From Sandaracinobacteroides saxicola (GTDB lineage: Bacteria > Pseudomonadota > Alphaproteobacteria > Sphingomonadales > Sphingomonadaceae), in contig NZ_CP059851.1 of the NCBI RefSeq assembly GCF_014117445.1, positions 1,984,001-2,048,000 on the forward strand: a DNA stretch of 64,000 nucleotides. The letters run 5' to 3'. Both the position numbers and the translations under genes were made by a program. This document shows, one piece after another, positions 1-7,429 of the stretch (its first letter is position 1; the number at the start of each line of letters is the position of its first letter). Under the pieces are notes generated by a model. The model saw only the letters and a program-made list of their open reading frames with translations. It searched no databases and was not told the origin of the DNA.

Positions 1-263
1 CGCTCTGGCAGCTGCCGCTCTGGCAGAATTACCGCAGTCTGTTCAAATCCGCCATTGCCGACCTCAACAACAATTCGGACAGCGGCTTTGCCGGCGCCAT
101 CGTCGCCGCGCTGTTCCTGGAACGCTTCGTCGCAGCCGACCTCCCCTGGGCGCACATCGACCTCTACGCCTGGAACGGCACCGTAAAACCCGGCCGGCCC
201 AAGGGCGGCGCCGAGATGACGCTCGCCGCCTGCTTCACCCTTTTGAAACAGCGCTTCCAATGA
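1..263 (+). CDS. Leucyl aminopeptidase family protein, C-terminal fragment
   Basis: Open frame from the window edge (first full codon at 3), 86 residues before TGA at 261-263. The tail SDSGFAGAIVAALFLERFV, then WAHIDLYAWN and GRPKGGAEM, matches the end of M17 leucyl aminopeptidases (cytosolic two-metal exopeptidases): the glycine-rich helix of the catalytic domain and the final conserved strand. The metal-binding part lies upstream of the window. The stop overlaps the next gene's start (ATGA), so the two are probably co-translated. Family assignment is from recognised tail motifs only. Confidence 0.8.
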   Translation, partial: LWQLPLWQNYRSLFKSAIADLNNNSDSGFAGAIVAALFLERFVAADLPWAHIDLYAWNGTVKPGRPKGGAEMTLAACFTLLKQRFQ

Positions 264-1141
264 GCAGCCTGACCAGCCGCATTGCCGGACCGCGCGTCGC
301 CGACCGCCTCGGCCCGCTCGACCCGCGCGAGGCCGCCTGGCGCCCCGACCTCGCCGACATCGCGCTCGCCGACCGCATCGCGGTGCCCAACTATGTCAAA
401 CCCGTGCCGCACCGCCTCTCCGCCGTCCGCGCGCCGCTGCACATCGCGCCAGACGCCGCGGCCACCGCCGCCAGCGAACTGCTGCACGGCGAGGCCTTCG
501 CCGTCCTCGAAATCCAGAATGGCTGGGCCTGGGGCTATGGCCTGCACGACCATTATGTCGGCTATCTCCGCGCCGACACGCTCGGCCCCGACCGCCCGGT
601 CAGCCACCGCATCGGCCCCGGCGACGCGCTGCTGTTCGCCGACCCGCGGGTGAAGGCCGCCGTCGTCGGCACGCTGCCCATGGGCGCCGAAATCGAGGCC
701 TTCGAGCATGACGAGCGCTTCATGCGCCTCCTCGACGGCCGCTTCATCCACCGCCGCCACCTGCTGCCGCTCACCGGACACCCCCGCGCCGACTGGATCG
801 GCCTCGCGCAGTCCTTCCTCGGCGCGCCCTATCAATGGGGAGGGCGCAGCCGCGCCGGCGTCGATTGCTCCGGGCTGCTCCAGGTCGCCGCCGGCCTCAC
901 CGGGCGCCCCCTGCGCCGCGACAGCGACATGCAGTTTGCCGACGCCGCCACGCCGCTGGAGCAGCCCGAACGCGGCGCCATCGCCTATTGGCCCGGCCAC
1001 ATCGGCGTGATGCTCGACGCCACCACCCTGCTGCACGCCAACGCCCACTGGATGACGGTCGTCGCCGAGCCGCTGGCGGATGTCATCGCCCGCGCCGCCG
1101 CCGGCGAGGGCCCCGCCGAACCCCGGTTCAAGCATTTGTAA
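260..1141 (+). CDS. NlpC/P60 family peptidoglycan hydrolase with SH3-like domain
   Basis: 293 residues. Roughly 50-170 look like bacterial SH3 modules (…LLHGEAFAVLEIQNGWAWG…), and 175-275 form an NlpC/P60 cysteine peptidase domain. The triad is visible: Cys203 in VDCSGL, His247 in GHIGVM and a third polar residue at His263 in NAHWM. This is the YkfC-like architecture that cleaves D-gamma-Glu-diamino-acid bonds in peptidoglycan peptides. No signal peptide is apparent, so it may act on recycled muropeptides in the cytoplasm. It overlaps the aminopeptidase gene by ATGA, which fits a peptide-recycling pair (inference). ATG start fixed by that overlap. Confidence 0.88.
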   Translation: MSSLTSRIAGPRVADRLGPLDPREAAWRPDLADIALADRIAVPNYVKPVPHRLSAVRAPLHIAPDAAATAASELLHGEAFAVLEIQNGWAWGYGLHDHYVGYLRADTLGPDRPVSHRIGPGDALLFADPRVKAAVVGTLPMGAEIEAFEHDERFMRLLDGRFIHRRHLLPLTGHPRADWIGLAQSFLGAPYQWGGRSRAGVDCSGLLQVAAGLTGRPLRRDSDMQFADAATPLEQPERGAIAYWPGHIGVMLDATTLLHANAHWMTVVAEPLADVIARAAAGEGPAEPRFKHL

Positions 1142-1286
1142 CATCCCGCTTTTGCCGCTTGCTCCCGTGCCGGCTTTGACATATGGCAGCGCCACGATGG
1201 CCGCTCAGGGGTGAGGGGTCATCGGCACGGTCCGGGCGACCATGTGGCAATGGCGGTCGGGCCTGCCGAGGGCAGGGAGCGGCATT

Positions 1287-1772
1287 GTGTCAGAGGCCAA
1301 ATCGCGGATCGATACGTCCGACATCTTCGATGACAAGGGCCTGATGGCCGAACTGGCGCGGCTGGAATTGCCCCCCAACTATCGTCCCCACGCCGACGAG
1401 GAGTTCATGTCCGAACGGCAGCTCGCCTATTTCAAGGCCAAGCTGCTGAAATGGAAAGCCGACATCCTGGAAGAGTCGAAGGCGACGCTGGCCGTCCTGC
1501 AATCCGAACCGCTGCGGGAGCCGGATTCGACCGACCGCGCCTCCAGCGAGACCGACTGGGGCATCGAACTGCGCACCCGCGACCGCCAGCGCAAGCTGAT
1601 CGGCAAGATCGATTCCGCCCTGCGCCGGATCGACAGCGGCGACTATGGCTATTGCGAGATCAGCGGCGAACCCATCTCGCTCGGTCGGCTCGAAGCCCGC
1701 CCGATCGCCACCATGACGCTGGAAGCACAGGAAAAACACGAGCGCGAGGAACGCGTCTCCCGCGACGATTAA
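1287..1772 (+). CDS. dksA: DksA/TraR-family RNA polymerase-binding transcription factor
   Basis: 161 residues from GTG at 1287, preceded by AGGGAGC; an in-frame ATG at 1242 would add 15 unconvincing residues. The signature is EEFMSERQLAYFKAKLLKW (coiled-coil tip region) and a C-terminal degenerate zinc-finger segment YGYCEISGEPI…RLEARPIATMTLEAQE. DksA binds the RNA polymerase secondary channel and with ppGpp adjusts stable-RNA and amino-acid promoters. Only one finger cysteine is retained (C in GYCE), as is common in alphaproteobacterial DksA, so zinc may not be bound. Monocistronic, facing a convergent DUF465 gene. Confidence 0.88.
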   Translation: MSEAKSRIDTSDIFDDKGLMAELARLELPPNYRPHADEEFMSERQLAYFKAKLLKWKADILEESKATLAVLQSEPLREPDSTDRASSETDWGIELRTRDRQRKLIGKIDSALRRIDSGDYGYCEISGEPISLGRLEARPIATMTLEAQEKHEREERVSRDD

Positions 1773-1775
1773 TTC

Positions 1776-1934
1776 TCACCCCGCGTGCTGCATCTGATCC
1801 TTCAGCCGCAGCTTCTCCCGTTTCAGTCGGGCAAGCAGGCTTTCATCGGGATGCGGGCGATGGCTTTCGGTATGGATCTGCGCTTCGATCGAGGCATGGC
1901 GGGTTGAAAGGGCGGCGAGATGCGCGCTGGCCAT
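1776..1934 (-). CDS. Small DUF465 (YdcH-like) protein
   Basis: 52 residues, read directly from the minus strand: ATG at 1934, TGA at 1776. It shows the DUF465 pattern: an N-terminal helix with HASIEAQI, a short turn (RPHPDESL), then the charged helix LARLKREKLRLKDQM. These tiny cytosolic helical-hairpin proteins are widespread in proteobacteria; their role is not established. Convergent with dksA (3-nt gap) and divergent from a second DUF465 gene at 2137. Confidence 0.8.
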   Translation of the reverse strand: MASAHLAALSTRHASIEAQIHTESHRPHPDESLLARLKREKLRLKDQMQHAG

Positions 1935-2136
1935 CGTGAAAAGCCTTTCCTGTCTGTCGCCGGTCGATGCCGGGCCAAGAGTAAATCATGATGCCCGGCG
2001 CTTGTCAGCCCCCCGCCATCACGCCGAGCGCTGGGGGGTTGCAACCTTGCGCCGCACCACATCTGGACGCGCGTTGGCGTTGCGCCACGCCGCGCGTGCG
2101 ATAGTCTGCGCCACCGAGTCGCGGCAGGGACAGAAG

Positions 2137-2334
2137 ATGGACGATGATGAAATCCGCGAACGGCTGAACCGGCTGCGCGAAGAACACCGCGACCTCGACA
2201 TGGCGATCGGCGCGCTCTCCGGCGTCACCGGCACCGACCAGCTGCAACTCGCCCGCCTGAAGAAACGCAAGCTCCGCCTGCGCGACGAAATCGCTTTCCT
2301 CGAAGACCAGCTCATCCCCGACATCATCGCTTGA
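2137..2334 (+). CDS. Small DUF465 (YdcH-like) protein
   Basis: 65 residues starting MDDDEIRERL, with the family helix LARLKKRKLRLRDEIAFLEDQL. ATG at 2137 was chosen because the upstream in-frame extension (to 1936) is arginine/alanine-rich shadow sequence and GGGACAGAAG lies just before this ATG. Charged, fully helical and probably cytosolic. Together with the gene at 1776-1934 it makes a divergent pair of paralogues. Function unknown. Confidence 0.85.
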   Translation: MDDDEIRERLNRLREEHRDLDMAIGALSGVTGTDQLQLARLKKRKLRLRDEIAFLEDQLIPDIIA

Positions 2335-2341
2335 TTGTGTC

Positions 2342-2740
2342 TCAGCGCGGCGCCGGCTGGCACCCCGCGATCGCCCCCACCGGCAGCACCAGCGCATCGC
2401 CGCTCGCCGGCTGCAACCGCAGCGATCCCGCGTTGGCCACCGCGCCATCCGCCAGCCCGGCGCGCGTCTCCAGCGCCAGGTCCAGCACCACGGTCACCGC
2501 CGCGTCACCATAGCTTGCCCGCGGCACGAAGCCCGACACCTGCTCCCCGTCCGATGACAGTCGCGGCAACACCCGTCGCTTGCCGTCCAGCACCAGCGTC
2601 AGCCGCGCCGGCTCATCCTCCAGCAGCGCGATCCGCCGCACCGTCTCGCCCCGCGTCCAAATCGCCAGCAGGCAGCGCCCCGGCTCCAGCCGCATCGGCG
2701 GCACGTCGGACAGGGTCAGGGCGAGCAGCGCCAGGATCAT
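2342..2740 (-). CDS. Uncharacterised protein, last gene of the type II secretion operon
   Basis: 132 residues; start overlaps the gspL stop (ATGA). Short hydrophobic N-terminus (MILALLALTL) that may be a weak signal peptide or anchor, then a mostly beta-type sequence (RRIALLEDEPARLTLVLDGKRRVLP…) and a late cysteine in AIAGCQPAPR. It occupies the usual place of gspN but is much shorter than the roughly 250-residue GspN and shows no similarity I recognise. Its phrase ETVRRIALLE is echoed by ETVRQVALLD at the end of GspK. Probably periplasmic and connected with secretion (inference from position only). Confidence 0.55.
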   Translation of the reverse strand: MILALLALTLSDVPPMRLEPGRCLLAIWTRGETVRRIALLEDEPARLTLVLDGKRRVLPRLSSDGEQVSGFVPRASYGDAAVTVVLDLALETRAGLADGAVANAGSLRLQPASGDALVLPVGAIAGCQPAPR

Positions 2741-4041
2741 CGCGGCACCCGCAGGGTCAGCTGCGCCTGCACGCTGTCCTCCCCCGCCCGCGCGATGGTG
2801 CCGGACACCGTCAGGATGCCCTGGTTCGCCAGTGTCGCCAGCAGCCCCAGCAGCACCCGCGGCCGCGCCGCCGCCACACCCAGGGTCGCACGGCCATCGG
2901 GCGTCACCAAAATCACCGCGTCGGGCAGCCCCGCCGCCGCCGCCGCTGCCCGGATCGCCGGTCCGGGCTCGGGCCACGCGGCGCGGGACAGCGCGCGAAT
3001 CGCGGCGGCATCGCGCGTCGCCCGCGCTGCCCGCCAGCGCGCATCCCGCAACGCGTCCCCGCTCGCGGCCGGCGCCAGCGCCCTTACTGTCAGCACCGGG
3101 CCATCCAATGTCGCCGCATGGCCGCCCGCCCGCAACCGCCCGGGCAGTGCGGCAATCGCCGCCGCCGGGCCGCTCAGGCTGGCGATTACCGAGCCGTCGG
3201 GTGCCATCCCGAGGCTCGCCGCCCGCACGCGCCCCCCGTCCAGCGCCGCCACCAACGCCGCCAGCCGTGCCAGACCGCCCTGCCCCTCCAGCTCCATCCG
3301 CCGCGCGGCCAGCGCCCGTGCCGGGTCGCCCCCCTTCGCAACGCCGGGCGTCGCCGCCGCCGCGGCGGCCACCGCCTTGTCCAGCCGCTCCACCTCGGCG
3401 GCCGCCTGCCACCGGTGCAGCGCCGCGGGCACGACCGCCAGCAACAGGACCAGCAGCGACAGCACCCCCAGCCGCCGCTGCCAGCGCCGCTCCCGCCACC
3501 AGCGCAGGCGCCGGGCAAACCGCCCCTGCCGCAAATCCAGCGGCACGCCATCCTCCGGCAATGCCGGCGGCCATGGTTCCACCGCCGCCGAGCGCCCTTC
3601 CAGCATCATCCCGCCCAGCGACGGCTCCACCGACGCCGCGAATTCCGCCGCCCGCAGCAGCGTCAGGTCGGGCAGGTGCGCCACCGCGACATCCGCCGCA
3701 GCCGCCAGCAGCAGCGGCGCCGGCACGATCGACACCGGATCATGGGGCGCGAAACCCGCGACGATCGCCGCCATCGCTTCCGCCCGCGCCACCGCGATCC
3801 AGGCCTGTCCCTCGGCGTCGCGCGTGCCAGCGGCAACATGCAACCCTTCCGGCGCCTCCGCGCTCAGCGCCGCGCCGCGCTCCGCGATCTCCGCCCGCAG
3901 CCGGCGCGGCGCCGTCTCGAACAGCGCCACCCGGTGCAGCGCCAAAGCCGGCAGCGCGACCACCCCGACCGTCTCGGTCGCCCCCGGCGGGTCGTGCAGC
4001 ACGCTCACCCCGCGCGGATCGAGCAACAGCCAGCGCCGCAT
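2737..4041 (-). CDS. gspL: Type II secretion inner-membrane protein GspL with GspM-like C-terminus
   Basis: 434 residues. Residues 1-180 form the cytoplasmic GspL domain that docks GspE; a transmembrane helix follows basic WWRERRWQRR at about 191-208; 210-265 is coiled-coil-like; 270-322 resembles the periplasmic ferredoxin-like domain. Residues 330-434 (PAIRAAAAAAGLPDAV…LLGLLATLANQGILTV) resemble the periplasmic domain of GspM, and no separate gspM with its own membrane helix exists in the operon. I infer a GspL-GspM fusion that has lost the GspM membrane segment. TGATG overlap with gspK upstream. Confidence 0.8.
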   Translation of the reverse strand: MRRWLLLDPRGVSVLHDPPGATETVGVVALPALALHRVALFETAPRRLRAEIAERGAALSAEAPEGLHVAAGTRDAEGQAWIAVARAEAMAAIVAGFAPHDPVSIVPAPLLLAAAADVAVAHLPDLTLLRAAEFAASVEPSLGGMMLEGRSAAVEPWPPALPEDGVPLDLRQGRFARRLRWWRERRWQRRLGVLSLLVLLLAVVPAALHRWQAAAEVERLDKAVAAAAAATPGVAKGGDPARALAARRMELEGQGGLARLAALVAALDGGRVRAASLGMAPDGSVIASLSGPAAAIAALPGRLRAGGHAATLDGPVLTVRALAPAASGDALRDARWRAARATRDAAAIRALSRAAWPEPGPAIRAAAAAAGLPDAVILVTPDGRATLGVAAARPRVLLGLLATLANQGILTVSGTIARAGEDSVQAQLTLRVPR

Positions 4042-4898
4042 CAGACGCTCCAGCTCAACGAAACCGTGCGCGCCGGCGTCACGCCCGAATCGAGCAGCGC
4101 CACCTGGCGCACCGTCTCGCCCCGCAGCCGCACCGTCACGTCCAGCCGGTACCAGCGCGTCACCAGCCCCGCCGCGCTCCCCGCCAGCCCGCCGGGCTGC
4201 ATCCCGTTGGGCGTCGCCGCCTGCCAGAAGCTCACGATGCTGTCATAGCCCTGCGCCGGCCGCGCCGCCACCGCCCGCGCCGCGCCCTCGGCGGCAAAGC
4301 CATAGGCGACCAGCAGCGGCACCGCCTCCGGCACCAGCGTGTTGACGTTCAGCGCCGCCAGCTGCCGATCGGGCAGCGTGCACAGCATCGGCGCTAGCCG
4401 ACCGTACAGCGCCGGCGTCACCCCCGCCACCGCGGCCCATTCGGACGGATCGGCGCGCAGCACCGTCCCGGAGGCCCAGGCCGCCGTCGCCGCCGCCAGC
4501 CGGCGCGCCTCGCCCTCCGCCACGCCGATCGCGCCCAGCAGCCGCGCGAACGCTGCCGCCTCCGGCCTGTCCGCGTCGCCAGCCAGGCTGTTCAGGTTGA
4601 AGCAGTTGCCGCCATCCCCCAGCTGCACGGTCATCCCGCCCTCGGGCAGCGCCATGGCGCGCGGCGCGAACAAACGACCCGGGCTGCGCCGCGTCGCCAA
4701 TATCTGCGCGGCGAGCTGCTGCCGCGCCGCCAGCATGGCCGATTGCGCCAGCACCCGCGCCTGCCCGCGCGCCTCCGCCGCCACGCCGGCATCGGTCGCG
4801 GCGCGCAATTGTGAAAGCCCCAACGCCGCGAACCCCGCCAGCAGCGCCACCAGCCCCAGCACCGCGAACAGCGCCGCGCCCCGTTCGTCGGAACGCAT
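4041..4898 (-). CDS. gspK: Type II secretion minor pseudopilin GspK
   Basis: 285 residues from ATG at 4898 (a GTG two codons upstream is an alternative). The N-terminal type III signal is atypical: RSDERGAALFAVLGLVALLA, without the FTLxE of the other pseudopilins, as usual for GspK. The middle carries a cysteine pair (GGNCFNLNSLAG … MLCTLPDRQ) and AALNVNTLVPEAVPLL, a helix-hairpin-like GspK motif. GspK caps the pseudopilus tip with GspI and GspJ. 17 nt downstream of gspJ. Confidence 0.88.
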   Translation of the reverse strand: MRSDERGAALFAVLGLVALLAGFAALGLSQLRAATDAGVAAEARGQARVLAQSAMLAARQQLAAQILATRRSPGRLFAPRAMALPEGGMTVQLGDGGNCFNLNSLAGDADRPEAAAFARLLGAIGVAEGEARRLAAATAAWASGTVLRADPSEWAAVAGVTPALYGRLAPMLCTLPDRQLAALNVNTLVPEAVPLLVAYGFAAEGAARAVAARPAQGYDSIVSFWQAATPNGMQPGGLAGSAAGLVTRWYRLDVTVRLRGETVRQVALLDSGVTPARTVSLSWSV

Positions 4899-4915
4899 CC
4901 TCACGGCGCCACCCC

Positions 4916-5470
4916 TCACAACCCGATCGCCAGGCGCATCACCACCGCGCGCCCTCCGTCCAGCAGCAGCGTCAGCTCCACCGCCCGCGGCAGCGCATCG
5001 GGTGTCTCCGCCTGCCACCCGTCCTGCCAACCCTTGTCTGTCGCCACCCGCGTCCGAACCCCGCGCACGGCATCCAGCACGATGCTGGCGCCGCCCGGTG
5101 CCGCCCCGTCCAGCCGCGGCCAGCCCTGCCGAACCAGCGCCCGGCCATTCCAGCCCCAGGCGATCCGCTGCATGCTGGGCGTCACCCCCGCCACCCCGCG
5201 CCGCGTCAGCACGAACCCGTTCGGCGTCAACACGAACGCCGGCACCACCGCGCCATTGTCCGCCAACACGGGGCGTTGCGCGGCCTGCGCCAGGTCCGCC
5301 GCCAGCAGCGCCCGCGTCCGCAACAGCTGCGTCGACCCCGCCATCGCCACGCCCGCCGCCGCCGTGCCGCGCGCCGACCCCAGCGTCAGCAGCGTCGCCA
5401 CCCCGGCGATCAGCGAAAACAGCGCGAGCGCCACCAGCATCTCCACCAGCGTGAAACCGTTCGCCCGCAT
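4916..5470 (-). CDS. gspJ: Type II secretion minor pseudopilin GspJ
   Basis: 184 residues. Very short leader MRANG, then the prepilin peptidase site G^FTLVEMLVALALFSLIAG. The body has the GspJ-like pattern LLRTRALLAADLAQAAQRPV followed by a beta-rich region ending RAVELTLLLDGGRAVVMRL. GspJ, GspI and GspK form the trimeric tip of the pseudopilus. Its ATG shares one base with the gspI stop (TGATG). Confidence 0.88.
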   Translation of the reverse strand: MRANGFTLVEMLVALALFSLIAGVATLLTLGSARGTAAAGVAMAGSTQLLRTRALLAADLAQAAQRPVLADNGAVVPAFVLTPNGFVLTRRGVAGVTPSMQRIAWGWNGRALVRQGWPRLDGAAPGGASIVLDAVRGVRTRVATDKGWQDGWQAETPDALPRAVELTLLLDGGRAVVMRLAIGL

Positions 5471-5823
5471 CAGCCGCGGGCCCTCAGCACGGTGCGCCGC
5501 GCCAGCGGCACACTCCCCGCCGCCACCACCACATCCGATCGCAGCAGGCCTGACGGCCCCGCCCCCGTCACCACCCGCCAGGCCAATGTCCGCCCCGCCT
5601 GCACCACGGTGCCGCGCATCTCCCCCACCGCCGGCGCCGTGCGCGCCAGCAGCAGGTCAGCGGCGCGATTGTCCGCCTCGATGCTCGCCAGCGCGGCATC
5701 GGCGATCCGGCTGCTGCCGCGCAGCTGCAAGGTCTGGAAATTTGCCAGCGCCAGCCCCACCACCGCCAGCAAGCTCAGCGCCACCAGCATCTCGACCAGC
5801 GTGAAGCCGTTCGCGCGCCTCAT
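5470..5823 (-). CDS. gspI: Type II secretion minor pseudopilin GspI
   Basis: 117 residues, leader MRRANG, cleavage before FTLVEMLVALSLLAVVG. IEADNRAADLLLA followed by the GRTLAWRVVTG strand is typical of GspI rather than GspH. Starts in an ATGA overlap with gspG. Because gspH normally lies between gspG and gspI, this arrangement shows that gspH is missing here. Confidence 0.86.
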   Translation of the reverse strand: MRRANGFTLVEMLVALSLLAVVGLALANFQTLQLRGSSRIADAALASIEADNRAADLLLARTAPAVGEMRGTVVQAGRTLAWRVVTGAGPSGLLRSDVVVAAGSVPLARRTVLRARG

Positions 5824-6353
5824 GTTGCCGGCTTCCAGTTGCCGATGTCCGCCGCCGTCTGCTCGCCGCCCTCGGCCCCGTCCGACCCCAGCGAGAACAC
5901 ATCGACCGGCCCATGAATGCCCGGTTGCCGATACTGGTAGGGCCGCTGCCACGGATCATCCGGCAGGGTCTTCAGCAACGCGCCCGACGCCGGCGTCGGT
6001 TTGGTCAGCGCCACCAACCCCTCCTCCATCGTCGGATAACGCCCCATGTCCAGCCGATAGAGTTCCAGCGCCTGCTCGATCGCCGCGACATCCGCCCGCG
6101 CCTTCGTCCCCGCCGCGCGATCCTGCATCGGCAGCACGTTCAGCACCACGATCGTGGTCAGCAGGCCGATGATCGCCAGCACCACCAGCAGCTCGGTCAG
6201 GGTAAACCCATTCGCCCGCCGATCCGCCGCCTCGCAAGGCGGAAACGGGCCAAGCCCCTCCCCCGCCTGCGGGGGAGGCGACTTGCGGCAAGCGAGCGGG
6301 AGGGGGTCTGCGCGCCCGAACCCCGGTACGGCCGTATCATCCAAACTTCTCAC
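5820..6353 (-). CDS. gspG: Type II secretion major pseudopilin GspG with repeat-extended leader
   Basis: 177 codons. The mature part is classic GspG: G^FTLTELLVVLAIIGLL, the ALELYRLDMGRYPTMEEGL stretch, DPWQRPYQY and the calcium-site-like tail DVFSLGSDGAEGG. The start is unusual: the only in-frame start codons are GTG at 6353 (GTGA overlap with the gspF stop) and TTG at 6344, giving a leader of about 44-47 residues instead of about 6. Residues 16-33 of the leader (…[13 protein letters not shown]…) are encoded by a dispersed palindrome at 6254-6306. No ATG, GTG or TTG in frame occurs between the palindrome and the cleavage site. Confidence 0.9.
   Translation of the reverse strand: MRSLDDTAVPGFGRADPLPLACRKSPPPQAGEGLGPFPPCEAADRRANGFTLTELLVVLAIIGLLTTIVVLNVLPMQDRAAGTKARADVAAIEQALELYRLDMGRYPTMEEGLVALTKPTPASGALLKTLPDDPWQRPYQYRQPGIHGPVDVFSLGSDGAEGGEQTAADIGNWKPAT
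6254..6306. repeat. Interspersed palindromic element, copy 1 (inside gspG)
   Basis: GC-rich palindrome: CCCCTCCCCCGC-loop-GCGGGGGAGG, a second small hairpin (ACTTGCGGCAAGCGAGC) and a closing GGGAGGGGG. The same layout recurs at 19087, 41367, 42431, 42491, 54865 and, degenerate, 59021. This copy is translated as part of the gspG prepilin leader. Confidence 0.85.
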
Positions 6354-7429
6354 AAACGTGCTCCAGCCAGTTGGTTGAGTTGCAAGATCGGCAGCAGCAC
6401 CGACAGGATGATCAGGCCGACCGCACCGCCCAGCAGCACGATCACCGCCGGCTCGATGAGCGCCAGCAGCGTCCGCGTGCGGTCACCGATCTCCCGGTCC
6501 AGCGTCGTCGCGGCGCTGTCCAGCAACGGCGCCAGCCGCCCCGCCGCCTCGCCCGATTGCGTCAGCGCCACCAGCAGGTCCGGCGCGCGCGGCAGCAGCA
6601 CCAGTGTCGCGCTCAGGCTCGCCCCACCCCGAACCCGCGCCGCCATCTGCCGCGTCGCCTCCGCCCAGGCGCCGTTCTTCAGCGTCGGCACGATCAGCAG
6701 CAGTGCCTCCGCCAGCGGCAGCCCCGCGGCCACCATCGTCCCCAGCATCCGCGCCCAGCGCACCGCCTCCAACTCGGCCAGCCAGCCCCCCAGCAACGGC
6801 AGCCGCAGCAACAGCGCATCGCGCCGCCGCCGGGCCGCGTCGCTCCGCGCCACCAGCAGCAGCCCCAACATGCCGAGCAGTAGCATCAGCGCGAGCACCC
6901 ACCCCCAGGCTCGGATGAAATCGGACAGCGCCAGCACCGCCCGCGTGATCGCCGGAAGCGTCGCGCCGCTCGCGGTCAGCTGCTCGGCAATCGCCGGCAC
7001 CACGAACCACAGCATCGCCACCACCACCGCCACCGCCACCAGCAACAGCAGCGCCGGATAGGCCAGCGCCGCCAGCAGCTTGCCGCGCAACGCGATATCC
7101 GCCTCCAGCGTCTCGGCGAGCCGCGTCAGCAGCAGCGGCAGCCGCCCGGCATTCTCGCCCGCCGCCACCGTCGCGCGGATGTCCGCCGGAAAGCTCGCCG
7201 CCGGCAGCGCCGCGGACAATGCCGCCCCCGATTGCAGCCCGCGATGCGTCGCCGCCATCACCGCGCGCATCGCGGGCCTGCCCGGTTGCCGGACCAGCGT
7301 CGCCACCGCCTCGCTCACCGGCATCACCGCGGTCAGCGTCGCCAGCTTGCGGATGAACAGGGCGCGCGCCTTCGGCCGCAGCGCCGGCGCCGCCGCCAGA
7401 GGCCGGCGCAGGTCGTTGAGCGCGTTCAC
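6350..7429 (-). CDS. gspF: Type II secretion inner-membrane platform protein GspF
   Basis: 359 residues, slightly shorter than the usual about 400. Two T2SSF domains (around 25-145 and 220-345) each end in a hydrophobic segment: GKLLAALAYPALLLLVAVAVVV, WVLALMLLLGMLGLLLV and the C-terminal ALIEPAVIVLLGGAVGLIILS. Conserved family phrases GENAGRLPLLLTRLA and SGEAAGRLAPLLDS are present. GspF is the platform contacted by GspE and GspL. ATGA overlap with gspE. Confidence 0.92.
   Translation of the reverse strand: MNALNDLRRPLAAAPALRPKARALFIRKLATLTAVMPVSEAVATLVRQPGRPAMRAVMAATHRGLQSGAALSAALPAASFPADIRATVAAGENAGRLPLLLTRLAETLEADIALRGKLLAALAYPALLLLVAVAVVVAMLWFVVPAIAEQLTASGATLPAITRAVLALSDFIRAWGWVLALMLLLGMLGLLLVARSDAARRRRDALLLRLPLLGGWLAELEAVRWARMLGTMVAAGLPLAEALLLIVPTLKNGAWAEATRQMAARVRGGASLSATLVLLPRAPDLLVALTQSGEAAGRLAPLLDSAATTLDREIGDRTRTLLALIEPAVIVLLGGAVGLIILSVLLPILQLNQLAGARL

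Noticed and set aside
164-1195. Long minus-strand ORF opposite the NlpC/P60 gene
   Set aside because: Gly/Ala/Arg-rich shadow of the real gene in GC-rich DNA; no family motif. The same holds for the many long opposite-strand frames over the T2SS, glycosyltransferase, TonB receptor and ABC-F genes.
1242-1286. Upstream ATG start for dksA
   Set aside because: The added 15 residues do not resemble DksA, and a better ribosome site precedes GTG 1287; not excluded completely.
2335-4397. Plus-strand ORFs over 500 codons opposite gspL/gspK
   Set aside because: Pro/Ala/Arg/Ser-rich frame-shadow translations; the minus strand encodes recognisable secretion proteins with overlapping starts.
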